Below, one piece after another: positions 32,771-45,195 of a DNA stretch of 64,000 nt (position 1 is the first letter of the stretch; every line of letters begins with the position of its first letter). Below the pieces are notes generated by a model. That model was not told the DNA's origin and searched no databases. It was given only the letters and a program-made list of their open reading frames with translations. Location of the stretch: NCBI RefSeq assembly GCF_030269925.1, contig NC_085128.1, positions 12,030,501 to 12,094,500 on the forward strand, written 5' to 3'. Made by a program: the position numbers and the translations under genes. Source of the stretch: Bombyx mori (lineage: Eukaryota; Arthropoda; Insecta; Lepidoptera; Bombycidae).

Positions 32771-34854
32771 GTCAAAATATACTTTTAAAATTGAATGGGT
32801 TTCTTTTCTAATGCACAATAATTTCCTACGTCGTGATAGATATCGTTACGTCACTACATTGTACGCTATCTACATTGTGAAGCTAAGAAATGTATACGTC
32901 ATAAAGTCTACAAGTCATATAAAACAAAACACTATCAGTAGCCGAAATCCCGCTTCTCAAACCATCTGTAGCGTATTCATCACTAGTGTAGTTGTATTCG
33001 GATGTGGAGTGTCTATTATGTGCCCGTACGATGGAGGGCTCTCGACGCAAACCTGCATTGTTTTACCGACCGGACGCACTTGAGTCCCAACTTGGCCTAT
33101 ATTTACGTTACGACTATAATATGAACTTGCTTCTTTCATTTGCCTTTAGCGTTTTGAACTCGTTAATTTTTAATGATAATGGATACGTAATGGTTCTTGT
33201 CTTATGCGACGGTACAATTATATAAGCTAAGACGAGGGTTTTTAGTTCCTCTTTTAAAATTCAAATGTAAATCTAAATGTCAGCAGCATATAAAATTCTA
33301 TCCTACATATTATGATTACATATATGTATACATCTATAAGACGGTACAACCATTTCCAGTTTCAAATATTCAGTTTACAAACATAAAAATATGGGTACCG
33401 TCTCAATATCGCTAATTTAGAAAGAGCTATTGCTAAGAATCTTATACTTAATAAGTATACAAGTGAAATAAATTGTTATCATTACTAACACGCAAACTCA
33501 CGCCTAAACAGCACACGCGAACACAAGAATGCGGTACGACAAGTCAAACAACTGTTTTCCAACATTTACACAATACAACAAAACTACTTATGCTTTTGGC
33601 AAATTTTACCTATGTTGACTAAGCGCTGTTTACGGGACAAGTAAGCAGGGCGGCTGCGGACGTTGAGCCCCTAATACCCGGTCGCGTGTACCGTGCGGTT
33701 TCTGTAAGGGATTTGTAAGTTTCTTCTATTGGTACAAATGCTTATTTCTGTTCGCTGCAAGTTACGTAACTTCCCGCACCTTGTTTTTGGAGTCTCAACT
33801 AAACCTTTGATGTCTCGACGATTTGCGGTTCGTTTTCTGTCTAAGCGTTTCGTCGTGATTATCTGAAAAAGCTTTCTACTCGTGAATCTCCTTGTATCAA
33901 AACTAGTTGCTAATCCGATCAGAAGCTTTGAGCGTATTATATTTTTAAATAATCAGCTTAATCAAAAAAGAGATATCAGATTTTATGTATTTTTTTTTAA
34001 AACCAACGCTTATAGTAATCGCTTACCGCCCATGGACATCGACAAAACCAACAATAATCATGTCACCCACGTTTTATGAAATAATAATAAATGATGAACC
34101 TACATCAAACCAAAACATGCGTGCTGATAATGATACATGATTCGAGTAAACATCGAAAAATTACAATTTAGACAATCGATTTTACATTTAAACGTCACGT
34201 ACCAGAAGCTCATTAACGGGAAATACGTGTACATCATTTACAAAAGTCATTCGTTTCCGAGACATAATATTATTCAGAGCTCGAATAAAATGAAAAGACA
34301 CGCATTAAATTATGAATAAACAAAAGGCCTCGTTGAGTGTTCGACCGCGGACGGCGGAGTACAATCTATTATACAAAACAGCGAATACATCGCTCGGGAA
34401 AGCAACTAAGTGAGGAGTGACAAAACTTGAGTCGACGACTAATTAGCAATACAAACATGAATCAGAGGCTATTAGTTGTAATTGAATTGTCGCTGGCGGC
34501 GGAGTTCTCGCGGCGGCAAATTTAAATATCGCGCTTTACGAGGTTTCAGCGGAGCACTTTGTTCGCTGTTGTTATGAATGCGTAACTTTTAATTGCAAAT
34601 TTTCGATGTCGACCGAAGACTCCACAGTAAAAAAAAAAAGGAAGCGCAAAATCTGATAAGGGAAAAATATTAGAAAAAATGCCGATGGAATGTTTTATGC
34701 AATCACTCAAATTATGAAATGCCTATTTTCATATTTCAGTGACTTAAGATGTTTTATATTTTGTACTTTTATTTTGTGCTGATTTAAGATATCTAAGAAA
34801 TTCGCGGCCCATCCTGAGACAAAAGATGTAACTTACTGATCATATCGACATTTT
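32771..34854. other. Unique stretch, no confirmed gene
   Basis: Several 60-90-codon open frames with no motifs. GC-richer patches at 33620-33860 and 34340-34600 (GACGGCGGAGT, GGCGGCGGAGTTCTCGCGGCGGC) are candidate regulatory DNA. A trace of LINE tail (CTTACCGCCCATGGACATC) lies near 34022. Confidence 0.4.
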
Positions 34855-35294
34855 GAAGTCGTCGTGGCCTAACGGATAAGACGTCCGGTGCATTCGTGTT
34901 GAGCGATGCACCGGTGTTCGAATCTCAGACGGGTACCAATTTTTCTAATGAAATACGTACTAAACAAATGTTCACGATTGACTTCCACGGTGAAGGAATA
35001 ACATCGTGTAATAAAAATGAAACCCGCAAAATTATAATTTGCGTAATTACTGGTGGTAGGGCCTCTTGTGAGTCCGCGCGGGTGGGTACCACCACCCTGC
35101 CTATATCTGCCGTGAAGCAGTAATGCGTTTCGGTTTGAAGGGTGGGGCAGCCGTTGTAACTAAACTTGAGACCTTAGAACTTATATCTCAAGGTGGGTGG
35201 CGCATTTACGTTGTGATGTCCATGGGCTCCAGTAACCACTTAACACCAGGTGGGCTGTGAGCTCGTCCACTCATCTAAGCAATAAAATAAAAAC
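34855..35294 (+). mobile_element. Full-length Bm1 SINE with tRNA-like head
   Basis: This is the only complete Bm1. The head has A box TGGCCTAACGGATAAGACG at 34865-34883 and B box GGTGTTCGAATCTC at 34913-34926, about 30 bp apart as in tRNA genes. Then follow the ATTCACGATTGACTTCCACGG region, the CTGGTGGTAGGGCCTC body and the CTCATCTAAGCAATAAAATAAAA tail. The internal Pol III promoter looks intact, so the copy could be transcribed. Movement would depend on a LINE reverse transcriptase in trans. Confidence 0.96.
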
Positions 35295-36404
35295 ATCACT
35301 ACCTATCCTATAAGCCGGAAATAATAATTTCTTCACGACTGTAAAAGTTCACCCCATAAAAATTTCCTACTGCCAATACTGAGTTCAAAACTAGTTATTT
35401 ATACTTATATATTAGGAGATATTTAACTGGAAAAACACATGAGCGTATGCTCATAGAAAGAAATACTTGAAAAAGTCGAAGAATTTGGAATCGCATAACC
35501 CTTAACATAGTTTTGCTATTAATTGCCATACGGAATATTCTTAGACTAGATCTCAGATTTTTTAACCCAATAATATGAAAATAAATAGGTAGGTAGGTAG
35601 TAAAGGCATATCACTTCAAAGAAATTTATTTTCCACATATTTCATATAAATGTAAAAATGTCAATCGATTTCTACATTGAATTTCAAAACCGGTCATTGT
35701 TTTCGGATCATCTAATAAATATTCATAGGAGACAAATGGCGCTAAATTACTGAGGCGAGCCGACCCGATCACAAGACCTCTACTCCGTTTTTTTTTTACA
35801 GCGACAATTTTTCACTGAAATTCATAAAACACTCCTGTCGTTGCTCCGAGGAAATTATCTCCCCCATTGACTAAAATTTTTCACGGCAAGTTTGACTTCA
35901 ATCCATTACTTTTTCCCACTTTTATCTCGAAACCGTCACGGGAAAGTTAAATTGCGTTAATTGCGGACTTGGTTACTTTTCGTGGTAGCATTTCGCGATA
36001 AACTGAGCGAGTTTTTTTTTTTTTTTTAACGTGAATAATTATTGCGGCCGTCGAATAGTTTAGGAGCCGTGATAATGTTTTGAAGCATCATTTATTTTCT
36101 GCTTTTTTTTTTAACTCAACTTCCTCAAGAGACTTTATTGTTCATAATTGTAGCTCCAATTATTTTGAAGTATAAATTTATATAAATGTATGTATGTCTA
36201 AACGGATTTCGTTCGTGATTTACTCCCTGTACTTTAAGGTTAGCAGATTAAATCACATAATTATGTTGTCCTTGCAGTCCTACCTTGAAGTCGCAATTAT
36301 ATTGTTGCTTATCACCTTATATTTTTATCTACTAAAATAATAACGCCTTGCTGTTTAAGATTTTTAAATTGCGTAAATTATCTCACTAACCTCTTACTAA
36401 GTTA
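35295..36404. other. Unique stretch, no confirmed gene
   Basis: Short (TAGG)n at about 35586-35602. An excellent acceptor-like tract (CTCTACTCCGTTTTTTTTTACAG, about 35800) precedes only 22 open codons and no donor, so an exon is not claimed. Confidence 0.4.
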
Positions 36405-36935
36405 TTACCCTTTTTTTTTACCGGGCACGAGGCAGATACCTCGTATATGAGGTTTACGTGTCTAGGTGGCGCGTAAGGTATGTGGGTCATGACGGTCCAC
36501 AGACGTTGGAAGTGGACGACGGCCCTAAGGATGTTTTAGAGCCCTATCCACCAAACTCATGCCCTCTCTCACCCAACTTCCGATCTCCGTCCGGGGCTAG
36601 AATCCGGGCAGAGTAAGGGGCTTTCCGCGGTCAACACTACAACTAGACTCGCGCGCCACCCCGAAGAAGGATTTCCGTTGTCGATGTGTTAGTCGACGAC
36701 CAACAACACCGGTCTCCGCGGTACGGCAGCCCGGGGAGTGCCGCTAGTGTTTCGGGATACCCCGCTGGGTCAGAACCAGCCTGCTGGGTCGAAACGCCAG
36801 ACACCACCGATCAGGTTACTCTTTCAGTAAGTCTGGCGACGACGGTGTCAACGCCAATGAGGACTGCAATGCAACCGCAGTCGCTGCTGCGTCATCCAAA
36901 CCTGCTGGTGACAAAATTAATAACCAACTTTAACT
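36405..36935 (+). mobile_element. 5' part of a BMC1-like LINE (UTR and ORF1 start)
   Basis: A GC-rich block starts at ACCGGGCACGAGGCAGATACC and leads to an ORF1-like frame. On the forward strand it reads GYPAGSEPACWVETPDTT and VTLSVS. After a one-base shift it reads SGDDGVNANEDCNATAVAAA and SSKPAGDK. I recognise this Ser/Ala-rich text as the N-terminal part of Jockey-clade ORF1 in Bombyx. The copy lacks everything downstream, which is unusual because LINE copies normally lose their 5' end. It may be an internal deletion or a fragment left by recombination. Confidence 0.65.
36686..36931 (+). pseudogene. ORF1 N-terminal remnant, frameshifted
   Basis: The first 50 or so codons are open in one frame (through VTLSVS), and the family-like continuation is in the next frame, ending at TAA after KINNQL. 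The zinc-knuckle region that binds RNA in ORF1 proteins is not present. Non-functional. Confidence 0.6.
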
Positions 36936-37189
36936 GATTTACTAAAGCCAATCTACTAAACATTTACTAGTAGCACACTTACTAATCCTTACTAAATTCA
37001 ATCCGGAAAGCATGACGAATTTGAGGTATAAGTAACCAGCATGTGGAATCTATCCATGTGTGCTTCTATCACTACCAATGACTATATAAATTTATAATTG
37101 TGGCTGTTTTAATTTTTATGACCCGAAGGGATAAATAGCCGCTTCATCGTGAGATTTGTCCGTGGACATTAATTAAAAAAGTGTACAAT

Positions 37190-37492
37190 TGAAAGTCGGG
37201 GTAGTCGAACTTTATGTTCAATTATGACGTAGATGCCGGGAACGTGTTATGAGTTTCTTCGGACACATCATGCGGTCTCCCAAACATGAATTAGAGAAGC
37301 TCATAATGACGGGTCGAATAGAAGGCAAGCGCGCCGTGGGCAGAACACCAGCCAGATGGTCAGATCTAGCAAGAGAAGCGTTCGGTGGTAGTCTGTACCA
37401 TGCAGTCCATGCCACCCATGATCGGGCGCATTGGAAGTACGTCGCATGTGGTCGCGATCCTCAGTAGTGAGGGAACGATATAGAAGAAGAAG
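37190..37492 (+). mobile_element. RTE-type LINE 3' end
   Basis: Encodes the extreme C-terminus of an RTE-clade endonuclease/reverse transcriptase. It ends in the short GAAGAAGAAGAG repeat typical of RTE tails in place of poly(A). The open frame 37249-37467 contains FFGHIMRSPKHELEKLIMTG, then EGKRAVGRTPARWSDLAREA. This is the conserved 'GHI.R..K.EL..LI..G.IEGKR..GR....W' tail. All catalytic domains are missing. Confidence 0.85.
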
Positions 37493-37858
37493 AGATGACG
37501 TAGACTGTAGATGTATGTGTTTGTCTCTTTCTAGTAGAGTTGTTTAGTTAAGGGAATTATTATATTATAAAAACATTTCACTATGAAAAGTTGATACACG
37601 GTATAAGTAATTAGGTAGCACGCGTCCTCGCGAAGCTAGTTCAAGTAGGTACGTTCCCGGACTAATTGCGTCACATACGTGGAAGGCGCTGACATATCCT
37701 CCGGTATCTTATTGCATCTTTGCAACCCCAGTCTAACACGAGTCTGCATTAATTACTCGAATTATATTCTGAGTGTGTTCGCAATTCACGTTAATATAGG
37801 ATTACGTTTACGAAACTGCACAGATTGAAATTTTTCAATGTTTATTTCATTACAATTT
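37493..37858. other. Unique spacer, no gene seen
   Basis: Moderate GC rise at 37610-37740, no open frame or repeat. Confidence 0.4.
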
Positions 37859-38092
37859 AACTGGTGGTAGGACCTCTTGTGAGGGGTAGGTACCACCGCC
37901 CTGCCTATTTCTGCCGTGAAGCAGTAATGCGTTTCGGTTTGAAGGGTGGGGCAGCCGTTGTAACTATACTGAGATCTTAGAACTTATATCTCAAGGTGGG
38001 TGGCGCATTTACGTAGTAGATGTCCATGGGCTCCAGTAACCACTTAACACCAGGTGGGCTGCGAGCTCGTCCACCTGTCTAAGCAAAAAAAT
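37859..38092 (+). mobile_element. Bm1 SINE body, small internal deletion
   Basis: TAACTGGTGGTAGGACCTCTTGTGAGGGGTAGGTACC lacks about 9 bp (the usual GTCCGCGCG). The rest is near consensus to CTGTCTAAGCAAAAAAATAAAAA. Confidence 0.93.
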
Positions 38093-38512
38093 AAAAATAC
38101 TTCTTTAAAAAAATTCATGAATACTTTTCCCATTAAAATTTAGAACCGTATATATTTAAATTTATTTAGTTAACTCTAAAAATCTGAATGGTCAAAATAA
38201 TTTAATAACAAATAGTTCTCACATAAACGACAATCCGAAAATAATCTCTTTACGAAAAAATGTGCTAAGCAGTTTTTGATGCAGGTTAATTGCAGACAAA
38301 AGACCCGACTAGCAAAATTGAAAGGTAGTTTGTATGAGAATGGAATTCCACGAGTCAGCTGAGGGTGGATTACGTTTTTTCGGGCAAGTTTTGAGATTTC
38401 TGAATCCCTCCCACTGTCCCGTCAAATTTATGGTTTTCATAAATCCATATTATGAGTACTTTACAATTTGATGTAATTAAGTAGTGACGTAATAGTAATA
38501 TCAAATAACTAA
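38093..38512. other. Unique AT-rich spacer
   Basis: No repeat or coding signal. Confidence 0.4.
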
Positions 38513-38789
38513 CTAGCTTTTGCCCGTGACTCCGTCCGCGTGGAATAGGTACTTTGGCATAACGCTAAATTGTACCCCCCACTTCATTTACGTAGAATTT
38601 TTAGAATTATATTATATTAAGGAGCTATTTAAACCCCTATTTTGAAACATTATTTATTAGCCTATAGCCTTCCTCAGTAAATGGTCTATCTAAAACTGAA
38701 AGTTTTTTTTTAAAATGGGACCAGTAGTTCCTGAGTTTAGCGCGTTCAAACAAACAAACTCTACAGCTTTATAATATTAATAGTATAGA
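38513..38789 (-). mobile_element. Non-autonomous Helitron (family A), complete
   Basis: CTAGCTTTTGCCCGTGACTCCGTCCGCGTGG at left and CTACAGCTTTATAATATTAATAGTATAGA at right, flanked by A and T. About 277 bp, the shortest family A member here. Confidence 0.85.
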
Positions 38790-41731
38790 TTAGTATTCAT
38801 AAGCCGTTTCCAAAAAACATATAATTCGACTGTTATTAAATTTACTAAGATATTTTTCTTGAATTCTAAGTATCAAACAAGACTTATCGAAATCACATCT
38901 ATATTTATAACTCAATAAACACACCTAATCGTTCAAGTACTTTAAGCACAGACATTCTACGAAAAGGAACGAAAATATTATAAGTATATATATATTTTTT
39001 TTATGTATTCCAAAACGTTCAAACGAAAACAATAACAGAACCTCCGGAGCACACGCGCGTACAAAGAAAATTCTTTAACAAAATGATAAAAGCCTCACGT
39101 AAATCATAAAAGGAACTTTGACCGATCGGCGTAAACTGATATTGATATATTTATTCTTAGATTGCTTTTCCGCCGCAAAAAAATAGCGGCACGTTGTTTG
39201 AGTTGGACAAACATTATCCCGGAATCGGGGCCGTCCCAATAACGTATACGTACGTATACGGTTAGAGTCCGTTTTCACTCACCAACTCTAATAAGTTCCG
39301 CAGAGAACGGACTTTACTATTTAAACCTATTTACTCGGCGAGTCAATAGCAGTGATTGTTTTTAATGAATACGAAATTCCGAGTTGCTATCTAATAGTAT
39401 ATTATATACACTATTAATACATACGAAGTCGATAGTTTAATGGATTTCGGGGATTTTTTTTTTGCTTTTTGGAAAAAAAATGACGTTACTTTTAAATATT
39501 ATTATATTATGATGTTTTTTTTTCCCCCCCCGGGAATTTTCCCCCCACCGCGGAAAATGTTCGTGGACTTACGTAGGTGTTAAATACGTTTTCCATTTTT
39601 TTTAATTGGCACCTGTCTACCGGGTCTGGACACTAATATTCTTCTTCTCATTCGAACACTCTTAGCTACAGTAGTTCTGATTAACTTTGACTATCACTCG
39701 CGCGTCGGAGTATTTTTCAGAGTTGAGTTGATGGTTGTTACTTGGTCGGTCCATTGAACAGATTTTACGAGATCTAAAGTCATTGCCTCGTATCGAATTC
39801 TCTTCAATTCTGATAACTAGCTAATTAAATGAAAATCATAAAAAAATCTGAACGCATAATATACGAGTGTGTGCAGAAACACGTATGAATAAAACAAACG
39901 AATTTATCTGAGCAATCTATAAAGAGCCAGTTATATAAACGAATCTTTAATAAAATCAACAACTACTCTGATATACATCAGGCCTGTTAGAAACCTTACT
40001 AAACTTGTTTCAAAGGTTTTCGCCTTCTATAGTGCACGTAGTGTAAGACAACCGAGAGGTCCCCAGACTTTATCTGATCTAGTCCGTGGATTAATTAACT
40101 TAAATGCAACAAGTCCAAGTTTGTTCTCCTCTTCAGATAGACTGTCGCGTGTTTTATTATGGAAGCTACTGAATTAAATAAGCACCCGAGACCTCTTGGA
40201 TTTTATTACGTTTCGCCATCGCCGAGTCGACAATCGCGTTATGATCTGTTTATTCTAGTTTAGCTTTTTTTAATATCAAAAGTGTTTTTTGATTCGTCTT
40301 GCAATAGCTACAAAGTTTATTTTGCAGCAAACAAAAAAAAAAACGTAATAATTTAGATCGAAAGCGTTCGCTACGAAATTAATAGGAAAATTTAATGTTA
40401 AACAAACAGCGAATACGCTTGTACTCTGATCGTTAGGTTTAATTAAAAAGAAATCGCTTACAAAACTCGGAAGTACGATACTCGTGTATATTTGTTTTAT
40501 TATGTGTATTGTTTCCGTGAATACACTAGCTCCGACTAATTGACTTAAAACGTAACAAGTCAGTTTGCTTTTCAGAAAAACCCGTAGCATGTTTTTTTTT
40601 AATACAGACTTAAATAACGCTCGAGGCTGGCTTTCAGTGCGGAGAATAAAAAAAAAACCATTCGTATCTGCTAATAGGGACGATGAGATCTGCTTCCGAC
40701 TTCCTTGGCAGCTAGAAAATTTTGTGTTTTTATTTGCCCTTAAAGAAGTTACAAATTTTATGGATATTTTGGGATTAAATTGAGTTTTAACTGTTTCTAT
40801 GTACGCCTTCCATTCTCATTTTCAAATAGAACGATTTAATATCAATATGCTGTAAGTTCTCAAAACACGAATTACTTTACGACGGGCACATAAAAACTTG
40901 AGTATCAATAATTTAGATTCCATCATCGTAACAACATTCGAATCTAGGGTTACCATATTCCGGAGTCATAAAATTCTAGTCCCGAGACGGACATTCGAAT
41001 TTATCCCATTCGTCCATTGAAATAGATTCGGGTCATTCGGGATGTACGGGAGGTTTGTAGGGTTGTACGGAAGCGGCCTAATGACGGCATCCAGCACAAT
41101 AGCACGTGTGGACCCCTTGTTATTGGTATCTGACTTGACCGCTACGAGCGATTTGTCTAAATGAGATCCGGACCTCTTCAGTGCCACGTCTCGTTATGTT
41201 TTTTTTTTTTTTAACTTTTGTACCTCAAGTTATTCTTTCGAGTGTCACACAAATGAAAGGACCATCCACTTTTATTTGGAGTTCTGCTAGCCCTATATTT
41301 TGTGACTATACCATTCCATGTTAAAACGTATGTATAATAATATGTAAATAATAAACATTGTGAAACGATTTAATTTTGTTTAAAAATTTATTGAACGTGG
41401 GCTAATGATTATTTCCTTTTAAAACTATTAGATTTGGTTAATTAGTCAATCAAAATAGAAACAAAATAATGAAAATAGATTATTGAAAAATAGGCAATTT
41501 AGATTGTAGCATTTACCTTCATTCGGTATACATTAAACTATAATGAAATAGTCTTGTTAAGCATAGAAGTTTAAGTAGCCATCATACCTGGAGGTCTAAC
41601 TTATTTACTCATAGAACCACAAACGACTTTAAGCCTTCCAGTTAAGGGCTTAGAGGTGAAAATAGTTAAATAGTTTAAAGGTTATAGATGCTTGTGTCCA
41701 CCACAACTACCGTAATCCCAAATGCCGGCGA
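38790..41731. other. Long unique stretch, no confirmed gene
   Basis: Several 65-104-codon open frames without motifs. At 39510-39552 an unusual T9-C8-GGGAATTTTCCCCCC run occurs. At 40965-41190 a GC-richer segment has a 73-codon minus-strand frame of unknown nature. No repeat recognised. Confidence 0.4.
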
Positions 41732-41841
41732 TTAATCTTCGTTCCGGCTCTCACGAGGTGGTTTGTTGTGGGTAAATTTGTGGGGATAGCCACGATTTGC
41801 TGGCCACGGGTCCCTTGGGTCGTGTTCGTCATACATTAATC
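41732..41841 (-). CDS. Possible exon, gene unknown
   Basis: On the minus strand, AAATCTATCCAG precedes GA and then a frame reading LMYDEHDPRDPWPANRGYP followed by HKFTHNKPP, RESRNED and a TAA stop. The polar, Pro/His/Arg/Asp-rich composition is unlike chance frames in AT-rich DNA. The pyrimidine tract before the acceptor is poor. The exon could end at the stop (110 nt) or at a C|GTGAGA donor (41755-41841, 87 nt). I do not recognise the protein. Confidence 0.25.
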
Positions 41842-42635
41842 CTGGATAGATTTAATCACCTCTTTTATCGGCCTTAGATAAGAGACGTGAGCGAGATTCT
41901 TTGGAAAGTATTAAGATTTTTAGTATGGGAAAGTCGTAACAGGTTTGAATTTAGTTCATTAGCGTCATTAATTTAATGGTGTACAATTTTGGGTGTGTTC
42001 AACGTTAGTTTTAAAGCTGTTTAAATTATCTGACCAATTCGAACACGTTTTGTCATCGGCGAGGGACGACAGCGGAGAAAGTTTTGTTCGTTTTGTATCT
42101 TTTACCGTATGAGTATATTCCATGGGCGATAACCTAAAATAATTGTTTGAGGTGACTTATCTTTTACAGCCTCACCGGCTACCAGTTAATCTCTACTGCT
42201 TGGAACCGCTACGATCACCCTTATTACCCTCATATGAAATATCTTCCACGATATTTTCCACACGCCATAATATATGCTTCATTATAGCGCTCGGTACATG
42301 CTTCTTCGAATAAAGTTTGCTAAGGGGTTCTTAGTTGTAGATATAGAGTCTTGTACATCTGAATTCCATGGTAATCAATTATGTTCTGGGAGTGCTGTGT
42401 TACATTGCTGGCCTGTAACAGCAAAAAAATAAATAAACCAAAACACCCGGGCCTAGTGAAAACAATTGAATGCCGCAACATTATAAGACTCATAATGCCC
42501 GCACCGAATCGTGAACCCTTTGATTAGCAGGTGGTGTAAACAAGTCGCACCGATAAGCCTCAATAATTAGACCTTTCGTATATAATTTTCTTCGAAAACA
42601 CATATTAGAACATTAATTTTGTATTATTTCTTAGT
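41842..42635. other. Unique spacer, no gene seen
   Basis: Mixed composition, no repeat and no bounded open frame. Confidence 0.4.
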
Positions 42636-42639
42636 AATT

Positions 42640-42830
42640 TGGTGAGTGTCGTAGGCAAAGCGCGGCGAAGCGGGCCGCTGTCACGTGACTCGCCCCGCCC
42701 GCCTAATGTTTCACTCGCGTTACTGTGACAACTTCTACCTTTTACCAAATTGTATTTTCGTGTTCGGCCGAGTTTTCCTTATAAATACTGTCATTAAGAC
42801 AGCGACACCGTGACAGCTGCTAATGTTTGT
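42640..42830. promoter_or_regulatory. CpG-rich promoter-like patch
   Basis: AAAGCGCGGCGAAGCGGGCCGC, a CACGTG E-box (TGTCACGTGACTCG) and a GC box (CGCCCCGCCCGCC) lie upstream of a TATA-like TTATAAATA at 42779-42787. The order would suit a plus-strand start near 42810. CACGTG is the site class of bHLH factors. No linked coding exon is visible, so this is inference from composition and motif order. Confidence 0.25.
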
Positions 42831-43024
42831 GGAAGTATCGAACCCATTTGTAAGTAATGTAAACAATACAATGCGTTATGACTTTAAGTGACCGCTCGTG
42901 TGATTGGAATTCGTATTTGCCTTCTGCTTCTGTATGAAATGAAAGCTTAGAAATCAGAACGATCGAAAAATCGGTAGTAAGAAAGATTTTTGTTTTCTGG
43001 AATATCAAGTTATTTCTGTATTTA

Positions 43025-43300
43025 CTAGCTGACCCGGCAGACTTCGTAGTGCCTCAATCGACAAATAAAATACTTAACTTTTGTATAAAATACACTTAAA
43101 ACAAACAAAAGGAATCCGTTCGACGGGAGACACTTATTTTTATTTAACTCCAAGCATTTTCGTATTTATGTACCTTTTAAACCTTCTCTGGATTTCCACA
43201 AATAATTCAAGACCAAAATTAGCCAAATCGGTCCAGTCATTCTCGAGTTTTAGCGAGACTAACGAACAGCAATTCATTTTTATATATAACTATATATAGA
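43025..43300 (-). mobile_element. Non-autonomous Helitron, complete
   Basis: CTAGCTGACCCGGCAGACTTCGTAGTGCC at left, TATATATAGA at right, flanked by A and T. The internal AATCGGTCCAGTCATTCTCGAG is typical of a lepidopteran Helitron family and faintly resembles family B. Confidence 0.78.
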
Positions 43301-45195
43301 TAGATAAATAGATAAATGCGACGGCAACTTATCATAATCTGAATACAGCGGATTTCTAAATAAATATCGTTCAAAATATTATTTACCCAAGTTATTTAAT
43401 ATCGGTAAAAATTAACGTGTGAGATACACAGCTCGTGCCCATGTGGTGAGGGTATTAAGCGGGATGAAGTATAAACCCACAAATGATGTTAGATACGACT
43501 ATAACGACAAGAACTCTCGCGAATAAATTAGAATAGGGGAAACGTGGAGGGGACAAAACGGTTTCTATCAACCTATGTTTTACGAATTCTAAAACGCGGC
43601 TACGAATTTTTCGAATGAAAACATTTTAAACCTCAAATCAGGAAAGTTCTCGCCACAAAACGACACGGGGGGCTCCTTCCAATCTTGAATCTTACTACAG
43701 TTGCCCTAATTTATGTTTTATTGTCCGATCTCGGGTTCAAGCAAGACAGGTCCATCAGATACTACACCAGTAAATTTGGTGTAGCACAGAGCAACATCAA
43801 GTTTAAAATGGGCTCTAAAGGACGATGAAGAGCGCCTCCTGGTACGTCATTACGAGGCCCCACGTCATTTGTTTATTAAACATCCACCGAGCTGGAACAA
43901 AATAATGGCGCCGTAGACTTTGTCACGGCCGCTTTCCCTGAAATTAAATCATAATGACGATGCGAACCTCACTAGCCGTCGTTTTCGGCAGGCACGACCT
44001 CTCCCCAGTTATCAAGTCCCATCTTGAGGTCAGAATGAATGGGATTTTTTAAAAGCTTTGGCGTGACAACTGTCATAGTTATGAAAGGAATCACGTTGAG
44101 TGGCGCGCAGTCGTTATACAGAATGTTCTCGAAATAAACCGCTTTTTTAACGACCTTGCTTTTTTGCGGGTGAATAATCGATATCAAAAATGAGAAATTA
44201 AAAAGGAAACTTTTTTTTTATACGAGACGGTGTTATGAAATACGATAAATATTTTTGATCAATATAATTAATTACATTACAGGTTAAACTACACCGTGTG
44301 ACATGAAATATAAAGTTTGTTTGAAACAAATAAGATTTTGTTTTGATTATTAAATTATTATTTGCAAGTTTTAAAATAACCTTTCTTTTAATTTATTTCG
44401 TTAGCACACAAAATTAAAATACTTGATATTATATTAAGATTAACTATGAGCCGTCTTAATTGAGACGGTCTTGACTGCGTCGGTCTATGGCAGTGTTCAT
44501 AGTAAAAAGTACCCCATCCTGAGCGGGATCCGAAATGATTACCAAACAAACCCTCAATTTAATTTAACTTTTACCCAAATAGTGTAATTATAGAAGCAGC
44601 AGATTAATGAGCTTGTGTTATCCTATTTCCAATAATGGGCTGATATTTTTTTTTTACTATAAGATATTTGAGTTGTAGGACGCGTCGTTAGCAAGTAAGG
44701 GTACATAAATCTGTTTGACGTTTAAAAATACTTTTAAAGTTTAATCCCGCATTACTGTCATTATATTGTTTCCAGAGTTTCGTATACATCACAATTTTCG
44801 TGGCCGTGGACGTCTGTTGTATACGCAAGATTATGCTGTGAAGGTAGTTTTAATAATATCTACGACTCGTGATAACCAAAGAAAGCACTAGACTCAATTT
44901 GAGTTTAAATTGTATTGACCGATGCGACCGTGCAATAGTTTAATTATACGGTAGGTACCAATTGCTCCAAGGGAAGACATGCCTGGCAAGCTTTCATTAT
45001 TGAATTTCACAATCGAAGAGAAAATCGTGTAGAAAATGTATTTTGTAATTGTTATTTTTATTTACGTAAAAAGTTGTTGAGTGAGTTCATCTGGTACCAT
45101 AATGGCGAACATCTTTTCCGTGAAGCTGCTAATAAAAATACGCAATTCTGATTTCGGCGTGTCTCACAATGAGCGCTGCTAGCAGTTTATCATCA
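43301..45195. other. Unique stretch, possibly conserved patches
   Basis: GC-richer at 43640-43990 (ACATCCACCGAGCTGGAACAAAATAATGGCGCCG). A 71-codon minus-strand frame (43972-44187) ends with GLDNWGEVVPAENDG but lacks a clear acceptor. No repeat recognised. Confidence 0.4.

Noticed and set aside
35776..35870. Very good acceptor CCGTTTTTTTTTACAG
   Set aside because: Open frames end after 22-23 codons and there is no donor; a homopolymer T run alone can mimic this.
39280..39300. Minus-strand donor GTGAGTG after TTG
   Set aside because: No acceptor with a pyrimidine tract upstream and no preserved frame.
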